From: SXVE01 sp036388895
GTDB taxonomy: Bacteria; Acidobacteriota; Blastocatellia; Pyrinomonadales; Pyrinomonadaceae
Direction: 5' to 3'
Assembly (NCBI GenBank): GCA_036388895.1
Contig: DASVQY010000025.1
Location: 124,001 to 188,000, forward strand
Length of the DNA stretch: 64,000 nucleotides
Shown here piece by piece: positions 8,761-17,101 of this stretch. A program made the translations under genes and the position numbers. The notes under the pieces are model-generated. The model did not search any database. It saw only the letters and a program-made list of their open reading frames with translations, and was not told the origin of the DNA. Each line of letters opens with the position of its first letter. Positions within the stretch are counted from its first letter, which is position 1.

Positions 8761-9927
8761 TCAACTTCCCGAAACTCCCTCTAAAACCTCTTTCATCCGG
8801 CGCACGCCTTCCGCCATTCGTTCTTCCGAATTACAAAAAGAAACTCTCAAAAATCCTTTAGCTTCGTCGCCGAACGCAATTCCGGGAACTGTAATTACGC
8901 GGTTAGCCAGAAATTTTTCGGCGACTTCCAAATCATCGCCGATTTCGCGCACGTCAACCATCGTGTAAAAAGCGCCTTCGGGCGAAGTTCCGCGCAAACC
9001 TAATTCCTTTTGCAGAATATCAATCAAAAATTCGCCGCGTTTTTTGTAGATTTCTCTGGCTTCGGCTTTCGCTTTTTCCGCTTCCGGCGTCCAGCCCAAA
9101 AGCGACGCTTTCTGCGAAATTGTCGAAGTGCAAACCGTCAAAAACCCGTGCAAAGTCAATGCGGCTTTCACCACGTCCGCTTGCGAGCTTGCCACCCAGC
9201 CGACGCGCCAGCCCGTCATACTCAAAGACTTTGACAAGCCCGAAACGATAACTGTCCGGTCATAAAATTCCGAAGCCGAACGCGGCGCGTTTTCCGTAAA
9301 ATACAAATCCGAATAAATTTCATCGGAAATCAAATAAATTCCTGTATCTTTCAAAACTTCGGCGATTTGCCGCAAATCGCTTTCGGTGAAAATTTTCCCG
9401 GTCGGATTTGACGGGGAAATAACGACCGCCGCTTTCGTTTTCGGAGTAATTTTCGACTTAAATTCTTCGATGTCGAAAGCAAAATCCTTGTCGGCAGGCA
9501 AGCGATAAAAAACCGGCTCGCCGCCAGAGATTTTAACGCAATTTTCATAAGCTGGAAACGACGGATTCGGAATCAAAACCTCGTCGCCTTCATCGACAAT
9601 CGCCAGAAACGTTGCGGTCATCGCTTCCTGCGAACCGACCGTCACGCAAACTTGATTCGGCTGCAAATTCAAATGCGGGTATTGCTCGGCAATTTTTTCT
9701 CTCAAAGCGAGAAGACCGGCGTGAGAGGTGTAGCCATTTTGTTCTTCTAAAGCTACGCGCGCCGCTTCCTCGCGCATAAACTGCGGCGTCGGCAAATCCG
9801 GCTCGCCCAAACCGAAATTAATGCTGTCCGGCAAAGCTCGTTCAAAAATCCGCCGAATCAAAGTCGGCTGAACGCCCTGCAAACGGCGCGGTAATTGTAA
9901 TTGCATTTTTTCTCTTGTTGCTTTCAT
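8761..9927 (-). CDS. Class I/II PLP-dependent aminotransferase, probably N-succinyl-LL-DAP aminotransferase
   Basis: A 388-residue fold-type I aminotransferase. It has the substrate-arm region INFGLGEPDLPTP, the cofactor-ring motif PSNPTGKIF near residue 172, DEIYSDLYF near residue 200, the Schiff-base lysine in SGLSKSLSMTGWRVGW near residue 235, and the carboxylate-binding Arg in GFLRVSFCN near residue 367. It resembles the broad aspartate/alanine-type group. The operon context (dapD, dapE-like, dapA, dapB, asd, lysC) suggests it fills the DapC step, making N-succinyl-LL-2,6-diaminopimelate. The neighbouring 72-residue gene ends 3 bp before its start. Substrate assignment is inference. Confidence 0.85.
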   Translation of the reverse strand: MKATREKMQLQLPRRLQGVQPTLIRRIFERALPDSINFGLGEPDLPTPQFMREEAARVALEEQNGYTSHAGLLALREKIAEQYPHLNLQPNQVCVTVGSQEAMTATFLAIVDEGDEVLIPNPSFPAYENCVKISGGEPVFYRLPADKDFAFDIEEFKSKITPKTKAAVVISPSNPTGKIFTESDLRQIAEVLKDTGIYLISDEIYSDLYFTENAPRSASEFYDRTVIVSGLSKSLSMTGWRVGWVASSQADVVKAALTLHGFLTVCTSTISQKASLLGWTPEAEKAKAEAREIYKKRGEFLIDILQKELGLRGTSPEGAFYTMVDVREIGDDLEVAEKFLANRVITVPGIAFGDEAKGFLRVSFCNSEERMAEGVRRMKEVLEGVSGS

Positions 9928-9930
9928 TAT

Positions 9931-10149
9931 TTAGACTTTCTCGTGCAAAGCGACCGCTAAATCCTTCGGAATAACAAGCGGGTAAAATATCTTCGCTTCA
10001 AATAAATAATCTTCCCCGTCTTCGTCAATCACACGAATCATATCATCGCTTTCGGCACCTGCGTCTTCAACAACTTCGTATAATTTTCCCACTTCCAATG
10101 ACGCTTCGAAACCTTTGTTATTTATGCAAACTGCAAATTTCGTATTCAT
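9931..10149 (-). CDS. Small acidic protein of unknown function in the lysine cluster
   Basis: A 72-residue protein with pI on the acidic side and no signal peptide. It reads as a small beta-rich domain (KFAVCINNKGF, LEVGKLYEVVED, MIRVIDEDGEDYLFEAKIFYPL). This arrangement, a start-to-end beta barrel with a 'GKxYxVvxD...DEDGEDYLFxxxxF' core, is often seen in small stand-alone bacterial proteins of unknown role. It is packed between the 80-residue gene (1 bp away) and the aminotransferase gene (3 bp away), so it is surely co-translated with them. Confidence 0.7.
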   Translation of the reverse strand: MNTKFAVCINNKGFEASLEVGKLYEVVEDAGAESDDMIRVIDEDGEDYLFEAKIFYPLVIPKDLAVALHEKV

Positions 10150-10150
10150 A

Positions 10151-10393
10151 CTAATCGAGCCACCGCTTTATCTTTCCGTTTCTTTTACCGATGCCGTGTG
10201 CTTCATACCAATGAATTTCAGCGAGTCTGGTGCGACCCGTTGAAATTCTTTCGAGTGTCGCAACTCCCTTCAACTTTCGCCAACGTCCTTTGCCGAATTG
10301 TTTGTTCAAAAACGGAAGAATTCTGATTGAAGTCCCGACAGCAATAATTTCAATCTGCTCAATCTTACCAATGATTTTGAATCCTTCCAACAT
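10151..10393 (-). CDS. Small basic protein of unknown function in the lysine cluster
   Basis: An 80-residue basic protein. The second half, KLKGVATLERISTGRTRLAE followed by IHWYEAHGIGKRNGKIKRWLD, looks like a compact beta-hairpin domain of the kind found in small proteins that often sit near toxin-antitoxin or housekeeping genes. I cannot name a family with confidence. It starts 21 bp after dapD and ends 1 bp before the 72-residue gene, so it belongs to the same transcript. Confidence 0.65.
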   Translation of the reverse strand: MLEGFKIIGKIEQIEIIAVGTSIRILPFLNKQFGKGRWRKLKGVATLERISTGRTRLAEIHWYEAHGIGKRNGKIKRWLD

Positions 10394-10414
10394 TTCATTT
10401 TTGCGGTTTTAGAT

Positions 10415-11245
10415 TTATCTCAAATAATCTTCTAATTTCGTCGCCGCATCGGTGCGCTCGTCGCGATACTTGACGATAATCGGCGCGTAGATTGATAAAC
10501 CGTTTTCTTTGCCGAAACCGCTTGTAATCTGACGTGCGCCTTGCACAACGACCGCGCCGGCGGGAATTTCCAGCGATTTTTCGCCGTCGCTTTTTATTAT
10601 TTTGCTATTAACCAAATCGAAAACCGGCGTGGAACGCGTCAAAATCACGCCTGACGCGAGAACCGCTTTTTCACGGACAATCGTTCCTTCGTAAACGCCC
10701 GTGTTGCCGCCGACCAAAACATCGTCTTCGATTATAACCGGATTCGCGTTTATCGGTTCCAAAACGCCGCCGATTTGCGCCGCCGCCGAAAGATGAACGC
10801 GCTTGCCGATTTGAGCGCAGCTTCCGACCAAAGCGTGCGAATCAATCATCGTTCCCTCGTCAACGTAAGCTCCGACATTTACGTAACAGGGCGGCATCAA
10901 AACGACGTTTTCGCCGACGTGGGAACCGTCGCGAATCGTCGAACCGCCCGGAACGATGCGGATTTTATCGTCGAGATTCATCGGGCGCAGCGGATAAGTT
11001 TCCTTGTCGAAAAACTGAAAAGTCTCGCCGCTGAATGACATCGTAACCATTTTTCCCATTTTGAAACCGGCTAAAATCCCCTTTTTCACCCACGCGTTCG
11101 TTTGCCAATTTCCCTGCTCATCGCGTTCAGCCGCGCGAATCTCGCCGCGACGCAAAGCGGTTTTGAAGTCGTTAAAAACTCCGTGGTCTTGAGCGTCAAA
11201 ATCTGATTTTGAAAATAATTCTTCGATTTTTTCTTGTAAAGTCAT
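10415..11245 (-). CDS. dapD: 2,3,4,5-tetrahydropyridine-2,6-dicarboxylate N-succinyltransferase
   Basis: DapD transfers succinyl from succinyl-CoA to tetrahydrodipicolinate, defining the succinylase branch of lysine/DAP synthesis. The 276 residues show the left-handed beta-helix hexapeptide pattern from about residue 95 (IRDGSHVGENVVLMPPCYVN, then AYVDEGTMIDSHALVGSCAQIG) and the C-terminal cap with ITSGFGKENGLSIYAPIIVKY. Length and motif order match the long trimeric DapD type. It is preceded by the lipoprotein gene with a 2-bp gap. Confidence 0.96.
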   Translation of the reverse strand: MTLQEKIEELFSKSDFDAQDHGVFNDFKTALRRGEIRAAERDEQGNWQTNAWVKKGILAGFKMGKMVTMSFSGETFQFFDKETYPLRPMNLDDKIRIVPGGSTIRDGSHVGENVVLMPPCYVNVGAYVDEGTMIDSHALVGSCAQIGKRVHLSAAAQIGGVLEPINANPVIIEDDVLVGGNTGVYEGTIVREKAVLASGVILTRSTPVFDLVNSKIIKSDGEKSLEIPAGAVVVQGARQITSGFGKENGLSIYAPIIVKYRDERTDAATKLEDYLR

Positions 11246-11247
11246 TT

Positions 11248-11712
11248 TTATTTATAAATGATTGCGAAGTCGCTACTCTTAAATTCTTCAAGCAGTCTTT
11301 TACTGTTTTCAAAATAAATCTCTTTTCCGTTATCTCTGATTCTTAAATCCTTTAAATCATAACCGTGTTCACCGTCTTCTTTAATGAAGAAAGAATCTTC
11401 CCTTTCAATCAGTAAAACTTCTTTCGGCTTCAGTTTCACCCTGAATTTCCTTTCACTATCAACAAAATCATATTCTTCGGGCAGCTTTGGCTGCCAATTT
11501 TTCCGTCCAAACCATTTGCCCCAATCTACTAAAGTAATTGTTTGCGGTAGAAAAAGATTTTCCTGAGGTAACATTCCTGACTCCTTAATAACATACTCAA
11601 TTTCGATTGTGTTATCAGAGGCATTAACAATCACAAAATCTTGCATTAGTTGGCACGCTGAAAGAAAAAATATTGAGAAGACTAATGCACCAATCAAGAA
11701 AACTTTTTTCAT
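11248..11712 (-). CDS. Putative lipoprotein of unknown function
   Basis: A 154-residue protein with a clear lipobox: the hydrophobic signal ALVFSIFFLSAC has Cys at residue 20. The mature part is polar and beta-rich, with charged segments (RKFRVKLKPKEVLLIERED) and no recognisable domain. It should be a membrane-anchored lipoprotein. A good Shine-Dalgarno (AAGGAG) lies just upstream of the ATG. It sits between the P1 peptidase gene (79 bp) and dapD (2 bp), so dapD probably depends on read-through or translational coupling from it. Confidence 0.75.
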   Translation of the reverse strand: MKKVFLIGALVFSIFFLSACQLMQDFVIVNASDNTIEIEYVIKESGMLPQENLFLPQTITLVDWGKWFGRKNWQPKLPEEYDFVDSERKFRVKLKPKEVLLIEREDSFFIKEDGEHGYDLKDLRIRDNGKEIYFENSKRLLEEFKSSDFAIIYK

Positions 11713-11791
11713 AAAATCTCCTTATAAATAGAAAATACTTTAAAGCCTAGCTCCTCTCATTCTTATTGATGAAAAAACTTAAACCAATTTA

Positions 11792-12988
11792 CTATTTTTT
11801 ACCCTCATTTAGCCGGTTATATTTTCTTAAAATCTCTTTCAATTTGTCGTGCGGCAAGGCAAAAACCGTATTACCGTTTAACCCTTTCATAGTCTCCGCC
11901 GCGACCATCGCGTTTAGAATAGCTTCTTCGGTCGCTTGCGCCGTCGCCCAAAATAACGGATTTATTCTTTCGTTCGGCAGAATAGTTAGATTTGAAATGC
12001 CTTCATCCTTGCTCGCCTCCGCCGCATTTGCGGTAGAAAAAGCGATAAAAATATCTCCAGAAGAATTTTCGCCTCTGCCGCCGATGTTGCCGACGCCGAG
12101 CGAAACTCTTTTCGCGAGTCGTTTTAGTTGATGCGGCAAAAGCGGCGCGTCCGTCGCAACGACCACTATAATCGAGCCTTGTCCTTCATCGCCTGTTTTT
12201 CTTTCAAGCGGCGTAAGGCTGGCTGTTTCTTTTGCCTGCGCCGGAAGCAAATCAGTGATTTCCTTTCCGACCGGAACTCCCGCGACCGAGAAAAGTTGGC
12301 GCGTTCCGTAATTAGCCTGCACGAGAACGCCGACTGTGTAGCCACCGGCTTTTGCGTCCAGGACGCGCGAGGCTGTTCCCGTTCCGCCTTTGAAGCGATG
12401 CGCGACCATTCCGGTTCCGCCGCCGACGTTTCCTTCGGCAATCGCACCGGATTTGGCTGCGTCCAAAGCCTGAAAAACATGATTTTTATTGACATGAAAA
12501 CCGTTGATGTCGTTCAAAAATCCGTCCCATGTTTCGGCAACGACCGGCAGCGAAAAATCACCCGAATAACCGCTTCCGACGAAACGCTTCGCCGCCCATT
12601 CAATCACTGCGTCGCGGACAATGCCGACGCTGTGCGTATTTGTAATCATCACGGGCGAACCGAGCCCGCCGGATTCTTCGATCCAGGCTGTTCCGGTCAT
12701 TTCGCCATTGCCGTTCAATGCGTGCCAACCCGCAAACACGCGCCCTTTGAAGTTTCTTCCCTGCGGCAAAATCGCAGTCACTCCTGTGCGAACAGCGTTT
12801 TTACCATCGCCGGAAATCAGCGTTGTATAGCCGACTTCAACGCCCTTTACATCAGTAATAGCGTTAAATTGTCCTGTCGCCCCATCAAAAGGAACTCCTA
12901 AATCCCGCGCTCGCGGTTTCGTTTGGGCGCTGACTAAGACAATCAAAAAAACAATCAACAATTTTGCGGCAATAAGTTTTTTTGTCAT
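11792..12988 (-). CDS. P1 family (S58) peptidase, DmpA-like aminopeptidase
   Basis: A 398-residue member of the DmpA/S58 autoprocessing Ntn-like aminopeptidases, which remove N-terminal L- or D-amino acids from small peptides. It has a signal peptide (AAKLLIVFLIVLVSAQ), the N-terminal GQFNAITDVKGVEVGYTT element, GGGTGMVAHRFKGGTGTASR in the middle, and the conserved GSIIVVVATDAPLLPHQLKRLAKR. The region expected to contain the processing nucleophile, TDAPLLP followed by RVSLGVGN about residue 315, is present. It is probably periplasmic. A strong GAGGAG box precedes the ATG. It lies inside the dap gene run, but no lysine-specific role is implied. Confidence 0.88.
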   Translation of the reverse strand: MTKKLIAAKLLIVFLIVLVSAQTKPRARDLGVPFDGATGQFNAITDVKGVEVGYTTLISGDGKNAVRTGVTAILPQGRNFKGRVFAGWHALNGNGEMTGTAWIEESGGLGSPVMITNTHSVGIVRDAVIEWAAKRFVGSGYSGDFSLPVVAETWDGFLNDINGFHVNKNHVFQALDAAKSGAIAEGNVGGGTGMVAHRFKGGTGTASRVLDAKAGGYTVGVLVQANYGTRQLFSVAGVPVGKEITDLLPAQAKETASLTPLERKTGDEGQGSIIVVVATDAPLLPHQLKRLAKRVSLGVGNIGGRGENSSGDIFIAFSTANAAEASKDEGISNLTILPNERINPLFWATAQATEEAILNAMVAAETMKGLNGNTVFALPHDKLKEILRKYNRLNEGKK

Positions 12989-13023
12989 CGAAACTCCTCA
13001 AGGAAGTAAAATTTTACGCATAT

Positions 13024-13593
13024 TCACAATAACTTTATATCGTTTTCATAACCGTTTACGATCAAATCCGCCCTTTCGCGCGGCAAATCATTCTCAACAT
13101 AAAAATCTTCGGCTGGCATCCAATCGCTTTTCCACTTCTCGCGCGCCGATTCGCCGTCGCGTTTCAAACCTCTTGCCAGACAAATCTCGCGCGAACAATC
13201 CACCCAAATCATGAAATCGTAAAAATCGGTTAAGTCCTTCCGGGTTGAATAAATGCCCTCAACGATTAAGATTCCGCCGATTTCGATTTTGTGCCATTCG
13301 GCAAGTTCTTCAGTTTGCCAATCATAACGTCGATACTCAGCCGCGACATTTTGGCTCAGAGGTTCTAAAACCTGCCGTTTAAATCTTTGCCAATCAAAAT
13401 GGTTTTTGTAATAAAAATCGTCCATCCGCACGATTTTCACATTGTCTAAATTCTCTTTAATCGCCTGCGACAAAGTGCTTTTTCCCGCACCGCCGCAACC
13501 GTCAATTCCAACAAACGCGGTTTCCCGTTTTTTAGGCAGGTTCCTTAAAGTTTCGCACAAGTTTTCGATTGTGTTTTGATTGTAAACAGCCAC
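13024..13593 (-). CDS. Uridine-kinase-like P-loop NTPase
   Basis: A 189-residue nucleoside/sugar kinase-like protein. The Walker A loop is GIDGCGGAGKST at about residues 29-40. RMDDFYY near residue 57 is the DDFY motif typical of uridine kinase/phosphoribulokinase relatives. ILIVEGIYSTR near residue 108 is the Walker B/lid element, and a basic lid helix follows with LARGLKRDGE. The substrate is unknown; members act on uridine, pantothenate, glycerate and others. The gene begins 5 bp after the GNAT gene in the same run. Confidence 0.8.
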   Translation of the reverse strand: MAVYNQNTIENLCETLRNLPKKRETAFVGIDGCGGAGKSTLSQAIKENLDNVKIVRMDDFYYKNHFDWQRFKRQVLEPLSQNVAAEYRRYDWQTEELAEWHKIEIGGILIVEGIYSTRKDLTDFYDFMIWVDCSREICLARGLKRDGESAREKWKSDWMPAEDFYVENDLPRERADLIVNGYENDIKLL

Positions 13594-13598
13594 CTAAT

Positions 13599-13991
13599 TC
13601 ACATCACGCCTCGTGTTTTTTCCATTGCGACTTCAGAAGTGCTAAATCCCATTTTCTTCCAAAACTGTTCGCTTCCGCGACCGGCGCGCAGAACCCAGGT
13701 GATGTTCGTGTCGTCTCCTATAATTCTTTCGACAAGTTCTCGCCCGACGCCTTGTCCGCGTTTGTCTTCGGCGACGGTGACGGTTCCGATATAACCGTTT
13801 GAAACGTCGTCGCACAAAGCGCGCGCAAAGCCGACGACCCGCTCGCCGTCGAATGCGACGACCGTGCGGCTCGCGTTTTCCATCATTTTGCGGAATCTAT
13901 TCGGATCAGCGACACGCTTTTTCCATCCGTTTTCGGCTAAAAAACGGCGGACGAGTTCAAAATCTTTCGGCAGTGCTTCTCTGAAATTCAT
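13599..13991 (-). CDS. GNAT family N-acetyltransferase
   Basis: A 130-residue single-domain GNAT. The acetyl-CoA pyrophosphate-binding motif A is TVTVAEDKRGQGVGRELVER (residues about 72-91), with the Q/R-x-x-G-x-G/A core RGQGVG. Motif B contains WVLRAGRGSEQFWKKMGFSTS. The acceptor is unknown. It starts 1 bp after the dapA stop, so it is translated from the dapA transcript. Confidence 0.85.
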   Translation of the reverse strand: MNFREALPKDFELVRRFLAENGWKKRVADPNRFRKMMENASRTVVAFDGERVVGFARALCDDVSNGYIGTVTVAEDKRGQGVGRELVERIIGDDTNITWVLRAGRGSEQFWKKMGFSTSEVAMEKTRGVM

Positions 13992-13992
13992 T

Positions 13993-14889
13993 TTATTTAT
14001 TTAATTGTTTCAGAATTTCGCTCAATTTCTTTCGCGTCGGTTCGGTTACAGGCACGAGCGGCAAACGCAAGTTTTCTTCGAGCAAATTCATTTCCTTCAT
14101 AACGAATTTACAAGGCGCGGGCGAAGCTTCCGCAAAATTGGCTTCCATTAGAGGCAAAATTTTGTAATGAATTCTTCTCGCCGAAGTCCACGCTCCGTCC
14201 AGAGCCTTTTCGACCATCTGAGATGTTTCTTTCGGCAGCTCATTAGAGACGACGGAAACCAGTCCGTCCGCGCCGACCGAAATCAAAGGCAGAGTCGTCG
14301 CGTCGTCGCCGGAGAAAACTTTGAAGTTTTTCGGTCGTTTCGCCAGAATTTCCATAATTTGCGAAAAATTCGCTGACGCTTCCTTTGTCGCCGCGATATT
14401 TTCAAATTCTTCGGCTAATCTCAAAGTCGTTTCGGCGGAAATATTCGAAGCCGTTCTGCCCGGAACGTTGTAAAGCATAATCGGAAATTTTTTGACCGAT
14501 TTCGCGATTTCCGCAAAATGCGCGAACAATCCGTTTTGCGTCGGTTTGTTGTAATACGGCGCGACGACAAGCGCGCTGTCGGCGCCCGCCTCTCTCGCTT
14601 TTCTCGTAAAATCAATTGCCGCCGCCGTGTTGTTGCTTCCGGTTCCGGCGATTACTTTCGCTTTATGGCGAGCGACTTCCACGGTTATTTTGATAACGCG
14701 CAAACGCTCGGACTCGCCCATCGTCGCGCTTTCGCCGGTAGTTCCGCACGGAACAAGAATTTTCACGCCGTTATTTATTTGCCGTTCGACGAGAGATGCA
14801 AAACATTCTTCGTCTATCGAGCCGTCTTTTTGAAACGGCGTTACAAGGGCGGTTCCGCAGCCGCGAAGCCAGTCGATTTTCATTGTCAT
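13993..14889 (-). CDS. dapA: 4-hydroxy-tetrahydrodipicolinate synthase
   Basis: DapA condenses pyruvate with aspartate semialdehyde. The 298-residue TIM barrel shows GCGTALVTPFQKDGSID at the start, the GTTGES motif near residue 49, the catalytic Tyr in PIMLYNVPGRTA near residue 137, and the Schiff-base lysine in AATKEAS near residue 166. VFSGDDATTLPLISVGADGLVSVVSN follows as in true DapA. A 64-bp gap separates it from dapB upstream. Confidence 0.95.
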   Translation of the reverse strand: MTMKIDWLRGCGTALVTPFQKDGSIDEECFASLVERQINNGVKILVPCGTTGESATMGESERLRVIKITVEVARHKAKVIAGTGSNNTAAAIDFTRKAREAGADSALVVAPYYNKPTQNGLFAHFAEIAKSVKKFPIMLYNVPGRTASNISAETTLRLAEEFENIAATKEASANFSQIMEILAKRPKNFKVFSGDDATTLPLISVGADGLVSVVSNELPKETSQMVEKALDGAWTSARRIHYKILPLMEANFAEASPAPCKFVMKEMNLLEENLRLPLVPVTEPTRKKLSEILKQLNK

Positions 14890-14953
14890 ATTAATTTTCC
14901 GCCTTGTTTTTCATTTTGCGCAAAATCTTATTAAATTGCACATTGAAAATGTT

Positions 14954-15658
14954 TTACGACTTAAATTTCAAAATCTCGTCCAACACTTCCGTAAACTCCC
15001 AAAAGCCGTTTTTACCGATTATCCATTCCGCCGCTAAAATCGCGCCCGATGCGAAACCTTCACGCGAACGCGCCGTGTGTTCGAGCAAAATCTGGTCGGC
15101 GCTGCCGTCAAAGCCGAGGCGGTGCGTGCCCGGTATGTTTCCGGCGCGGGTGGCTGAAATTGAAAAATCTTTTTTTATATTTTTTGCGACAATTTCTTTC
15201 AACTTCAAAGCCGTCCCGCTCGGCGCGTCCCGTTTGCGCGAATGATGCTGTTCTTCGATAAACGCTTCGTAATCATCGAATTTTGCGAAAAGCTCGGCGG
15301 CACAGTCCGCAATTTTATAGAACAAATTCACGCCGATTGAAAAATTCGCGCCGAAAACGAACGCGCCGTTTTTTTCTTCGACTAATTTCCTGATGCTTTC
15401 CTTTTCGGCGTTCCAGCCGGTCGTGCCCTCGACTAAAGGAATTTTTGCTAAAAGACACATTTCGACATTTTTTACAACAGCCTCGGCGCTGGAAAAATCA
15501 ATCGCCGCATCAACGTTTTTCAGCTTTTCCGCTAATTCTTCAATGGAAAGTTTCGCGCTTGATTCGTCTATAATAACGACAATTTCGTGATTTTTATTTT
15601 CGGCTAAAGTCTTAATGAGTTTTCCCATCGCGCCATAACCGATTAGAGCTATTTTCAT
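14954..15658 (-). CDS. dapB: 4-hydroxy-tetrahydrodipicolinate reductase
   Basis: DapB reduces the DapA product with NAD(P)H. The chosen start at 15658 gives MKIALIGYGAMGKLIKTL, the dinucleotide-binding fold beginning; the frame is open 15 codons further up but those residues have no family counterpart. Further motifs are IDFSSAEAV, PLVEGTTGW near residue 80, ANFSIGVNLF near residue 105, and the catalytic EEQHHSRKRDAPSGTALKLK near residue 135. It is 235 residues, slightly short as in other compact DapBs. Ten bp separate it from the upstream serine hydrolase gene. Confidence 0.95.
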   Translation of the reverse strand: MKIALIGYGAMGKLIKTLAENKNHEIVVIIDESSAKLSIEELAEKLKNVDAAIDFSSAEAVVKNVEMCLLAKIPLVEGTTGWNAEKESIRKLVEEKNGAFVFGANFSIGVNLFYKIADCAAELFAKFDDYEAFIEEQHHSRKRDAPSGTALKLKEIVAKNIKKDFSISATRAGNIPGTHRLGFDGSADQILLEHTARSREGFASGAILAAEWIIGKNGFWEFTEVLDEILKFKS

Positions 15659-15668
15659 AAAGTTTACG

Positions 15669-17057
15669 TTATTGTTTGTAAAACTGTATGCCGTTTTGAT
15701 CAAGAAAGGTAAGACTTCTCACAACTCCGGCATCGTTTTTATTGAATTCGACGAACAAACTCGGCTGACCTGAAATAAAAAATTCGTTTTCCGAAGCCGC
15801 CTGTAATTTCACTCGGTTTTCGCCGGAAGTTACAAGAAAAAGTTCTTGTTTTTCGTAAACAATTCTGACTGCCGAATCATATAATCTGTATGTTCCGACG
15901 TAATTCTTAAGAATTTTTTCGCTAATATTTACGGCTTTCGGCACGGCAGAACCGTCGCTCAAATAAATTCCGGCAATTTTATTGGCGAAGGCGAAAGGCG
16001 CGGGAAGAGTTTGATTGTTGCATAATATTGCAACGGTAAACTTTTGTTCGGGAAATCGCGTTATTTGCGCGAAAAAACCATCGCCGTCGCCGCCGTGCGA
16101 AACATATCTAAAGCCGAGATACTGTCCCAATCCCCAACCGAAACCGTAAGTCGTTTTTGCTCCGTCGGTGAGTTTTCCGTTCTCAAAAGCTTCGCGCAAC
16201 GTTGTATTTTTAACCAGCTTTTCATTGTAAAGAGCCTGGTTGAGTTTGTATAAATCTTCGAGCGCCGTGTAAAAATACCCGTCGCCGTATATTTCAATCG
16301 GAATAAAACTCTCGGCTTTCTTAAAACCGTTCTTGTCGGCTTGATAGCCGACCGCATATCTGTCCGTTAAAGCTTTATTCATTCCGATGCTCGAACTGTT
16401 CATTTCAAGCGGCTCGAAAATATTCCGGCGAACGAACTGGGGAAACGCCGCGCCCGAAACTTTTTCGACGATGGCGGCTAAAATGACGTAGTTTGAGTTG
16501 CTGTATTCCCATTTTGTTCCGGCTGGAAAATTCAATTTTGGCAACCCGAATAAAAAGTTGATAACGTCAGCATTCGATTTCCACTTGCGGCTTTGTTGTT
16601 TGATTTTCTGCGAATCTTCCGCCAGCGAATAATAATCGAAAATTCCCGAAGTATGCTGCAGCAAACTCCGAACGGTTATCTTTTTCATGTATGCCGGAGC
16701 GTTTGAAAAGTATTTGTCCAGCGTATCTTCGTAATCGAGCTTACCGCGTTCAGAAAGCATCATTACGGCTATTGCGGTGATCGGTTTTGCGACCGAAGCC
16801 GTGTCGAAAATCGTATTCGAATCAATCGGAGTTTTCGTCTCGATATTCGCCGAGCCGTAACCTTTTTCGTGCAGAATTTTCCCGTCACGAATCACTAGAA
16901 TCGCCATTCCCGGAACATTGCCTTTAACATACTTTGCCGCAATCGCATCAATTTGCCGGGATTTATCTTCAAAATTTTGAGCGTAAGATATTTCGGCGAG
17001 AATAAAAACGAACAGCAGAAACACAATACTTACAATGAATTTACTTTTCGTAACCAT
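15669..17057 (-). CDS. Exported beta-lactamase-family serine hydrolase (class C-like)
   Basis: A penicillin-binding-protein/beta-lactamase-fold hydrolase of the S12/class C group. Signal peptide: KFIVSIVFLLFVFILAEISYAQ. The nucleophile motif S-x-x-K is TASVAKPITAIA near residue 82, the Tyr motif Y-x-N is YSNSNYVILAA near residue 187, and the H-G-G box is YVSHGGDGDGFFA near residue 320. A C-terminal lipocalin-like domain follows (about 375-462). Substrates range from esters to D-amino peptides and are not predictable here. The ATG at 17057 sets the signal peptide at the terminus; an earlier ATG at 17099, 2 bp after the dapE stop, would add 14 residues and could be the coupled start. Confidence 0.85.
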   Translation of the reverse strand: MVTKSKFIVSIVFLLFVFILAEISYAQNFEDKSRQIDAIAAKYVKGNVPGMAILVIRDGKILHEKGYGSANIETKTPIDSNTIFDTASVAKPITAIAVMMLSERGKLDYEDTLDKYFSNAPAYMKKITVRSLLQHTSGIFDYYSLAEDSQKIKQQSRKWKSNADVINFLFGLPKLNFPAGTKWEYSNSNYVILAAIVEKVSGAAFPQFVRRNIFEPLEMNSSSIGMNKALTDRYAVGYQADKNGFKKAESFIPIEIYGDGYFYTALEDLYKLNQALYNEKLVKNTTLREAFENGKLTDGAKTTYGFGWGLGQYLGFRYVSHGGDGDGFFAQITRFPEQKFTVAILCNNQTLPAPFAFANKIAGIYLSDGSAVPKAVNISEKILKNYVGTYRLYDSAVRIVYEKQELFLVTSGENRVKLQAASENEFFISGQPSLFVEFNKNDAGVVRSLTFLDQNGIQFYKQ

Positions 17058-17101
17058 CGCGCTCGATGAAAATTCATTTTTTGAAACGGCTTGCCTCATT
17101 T

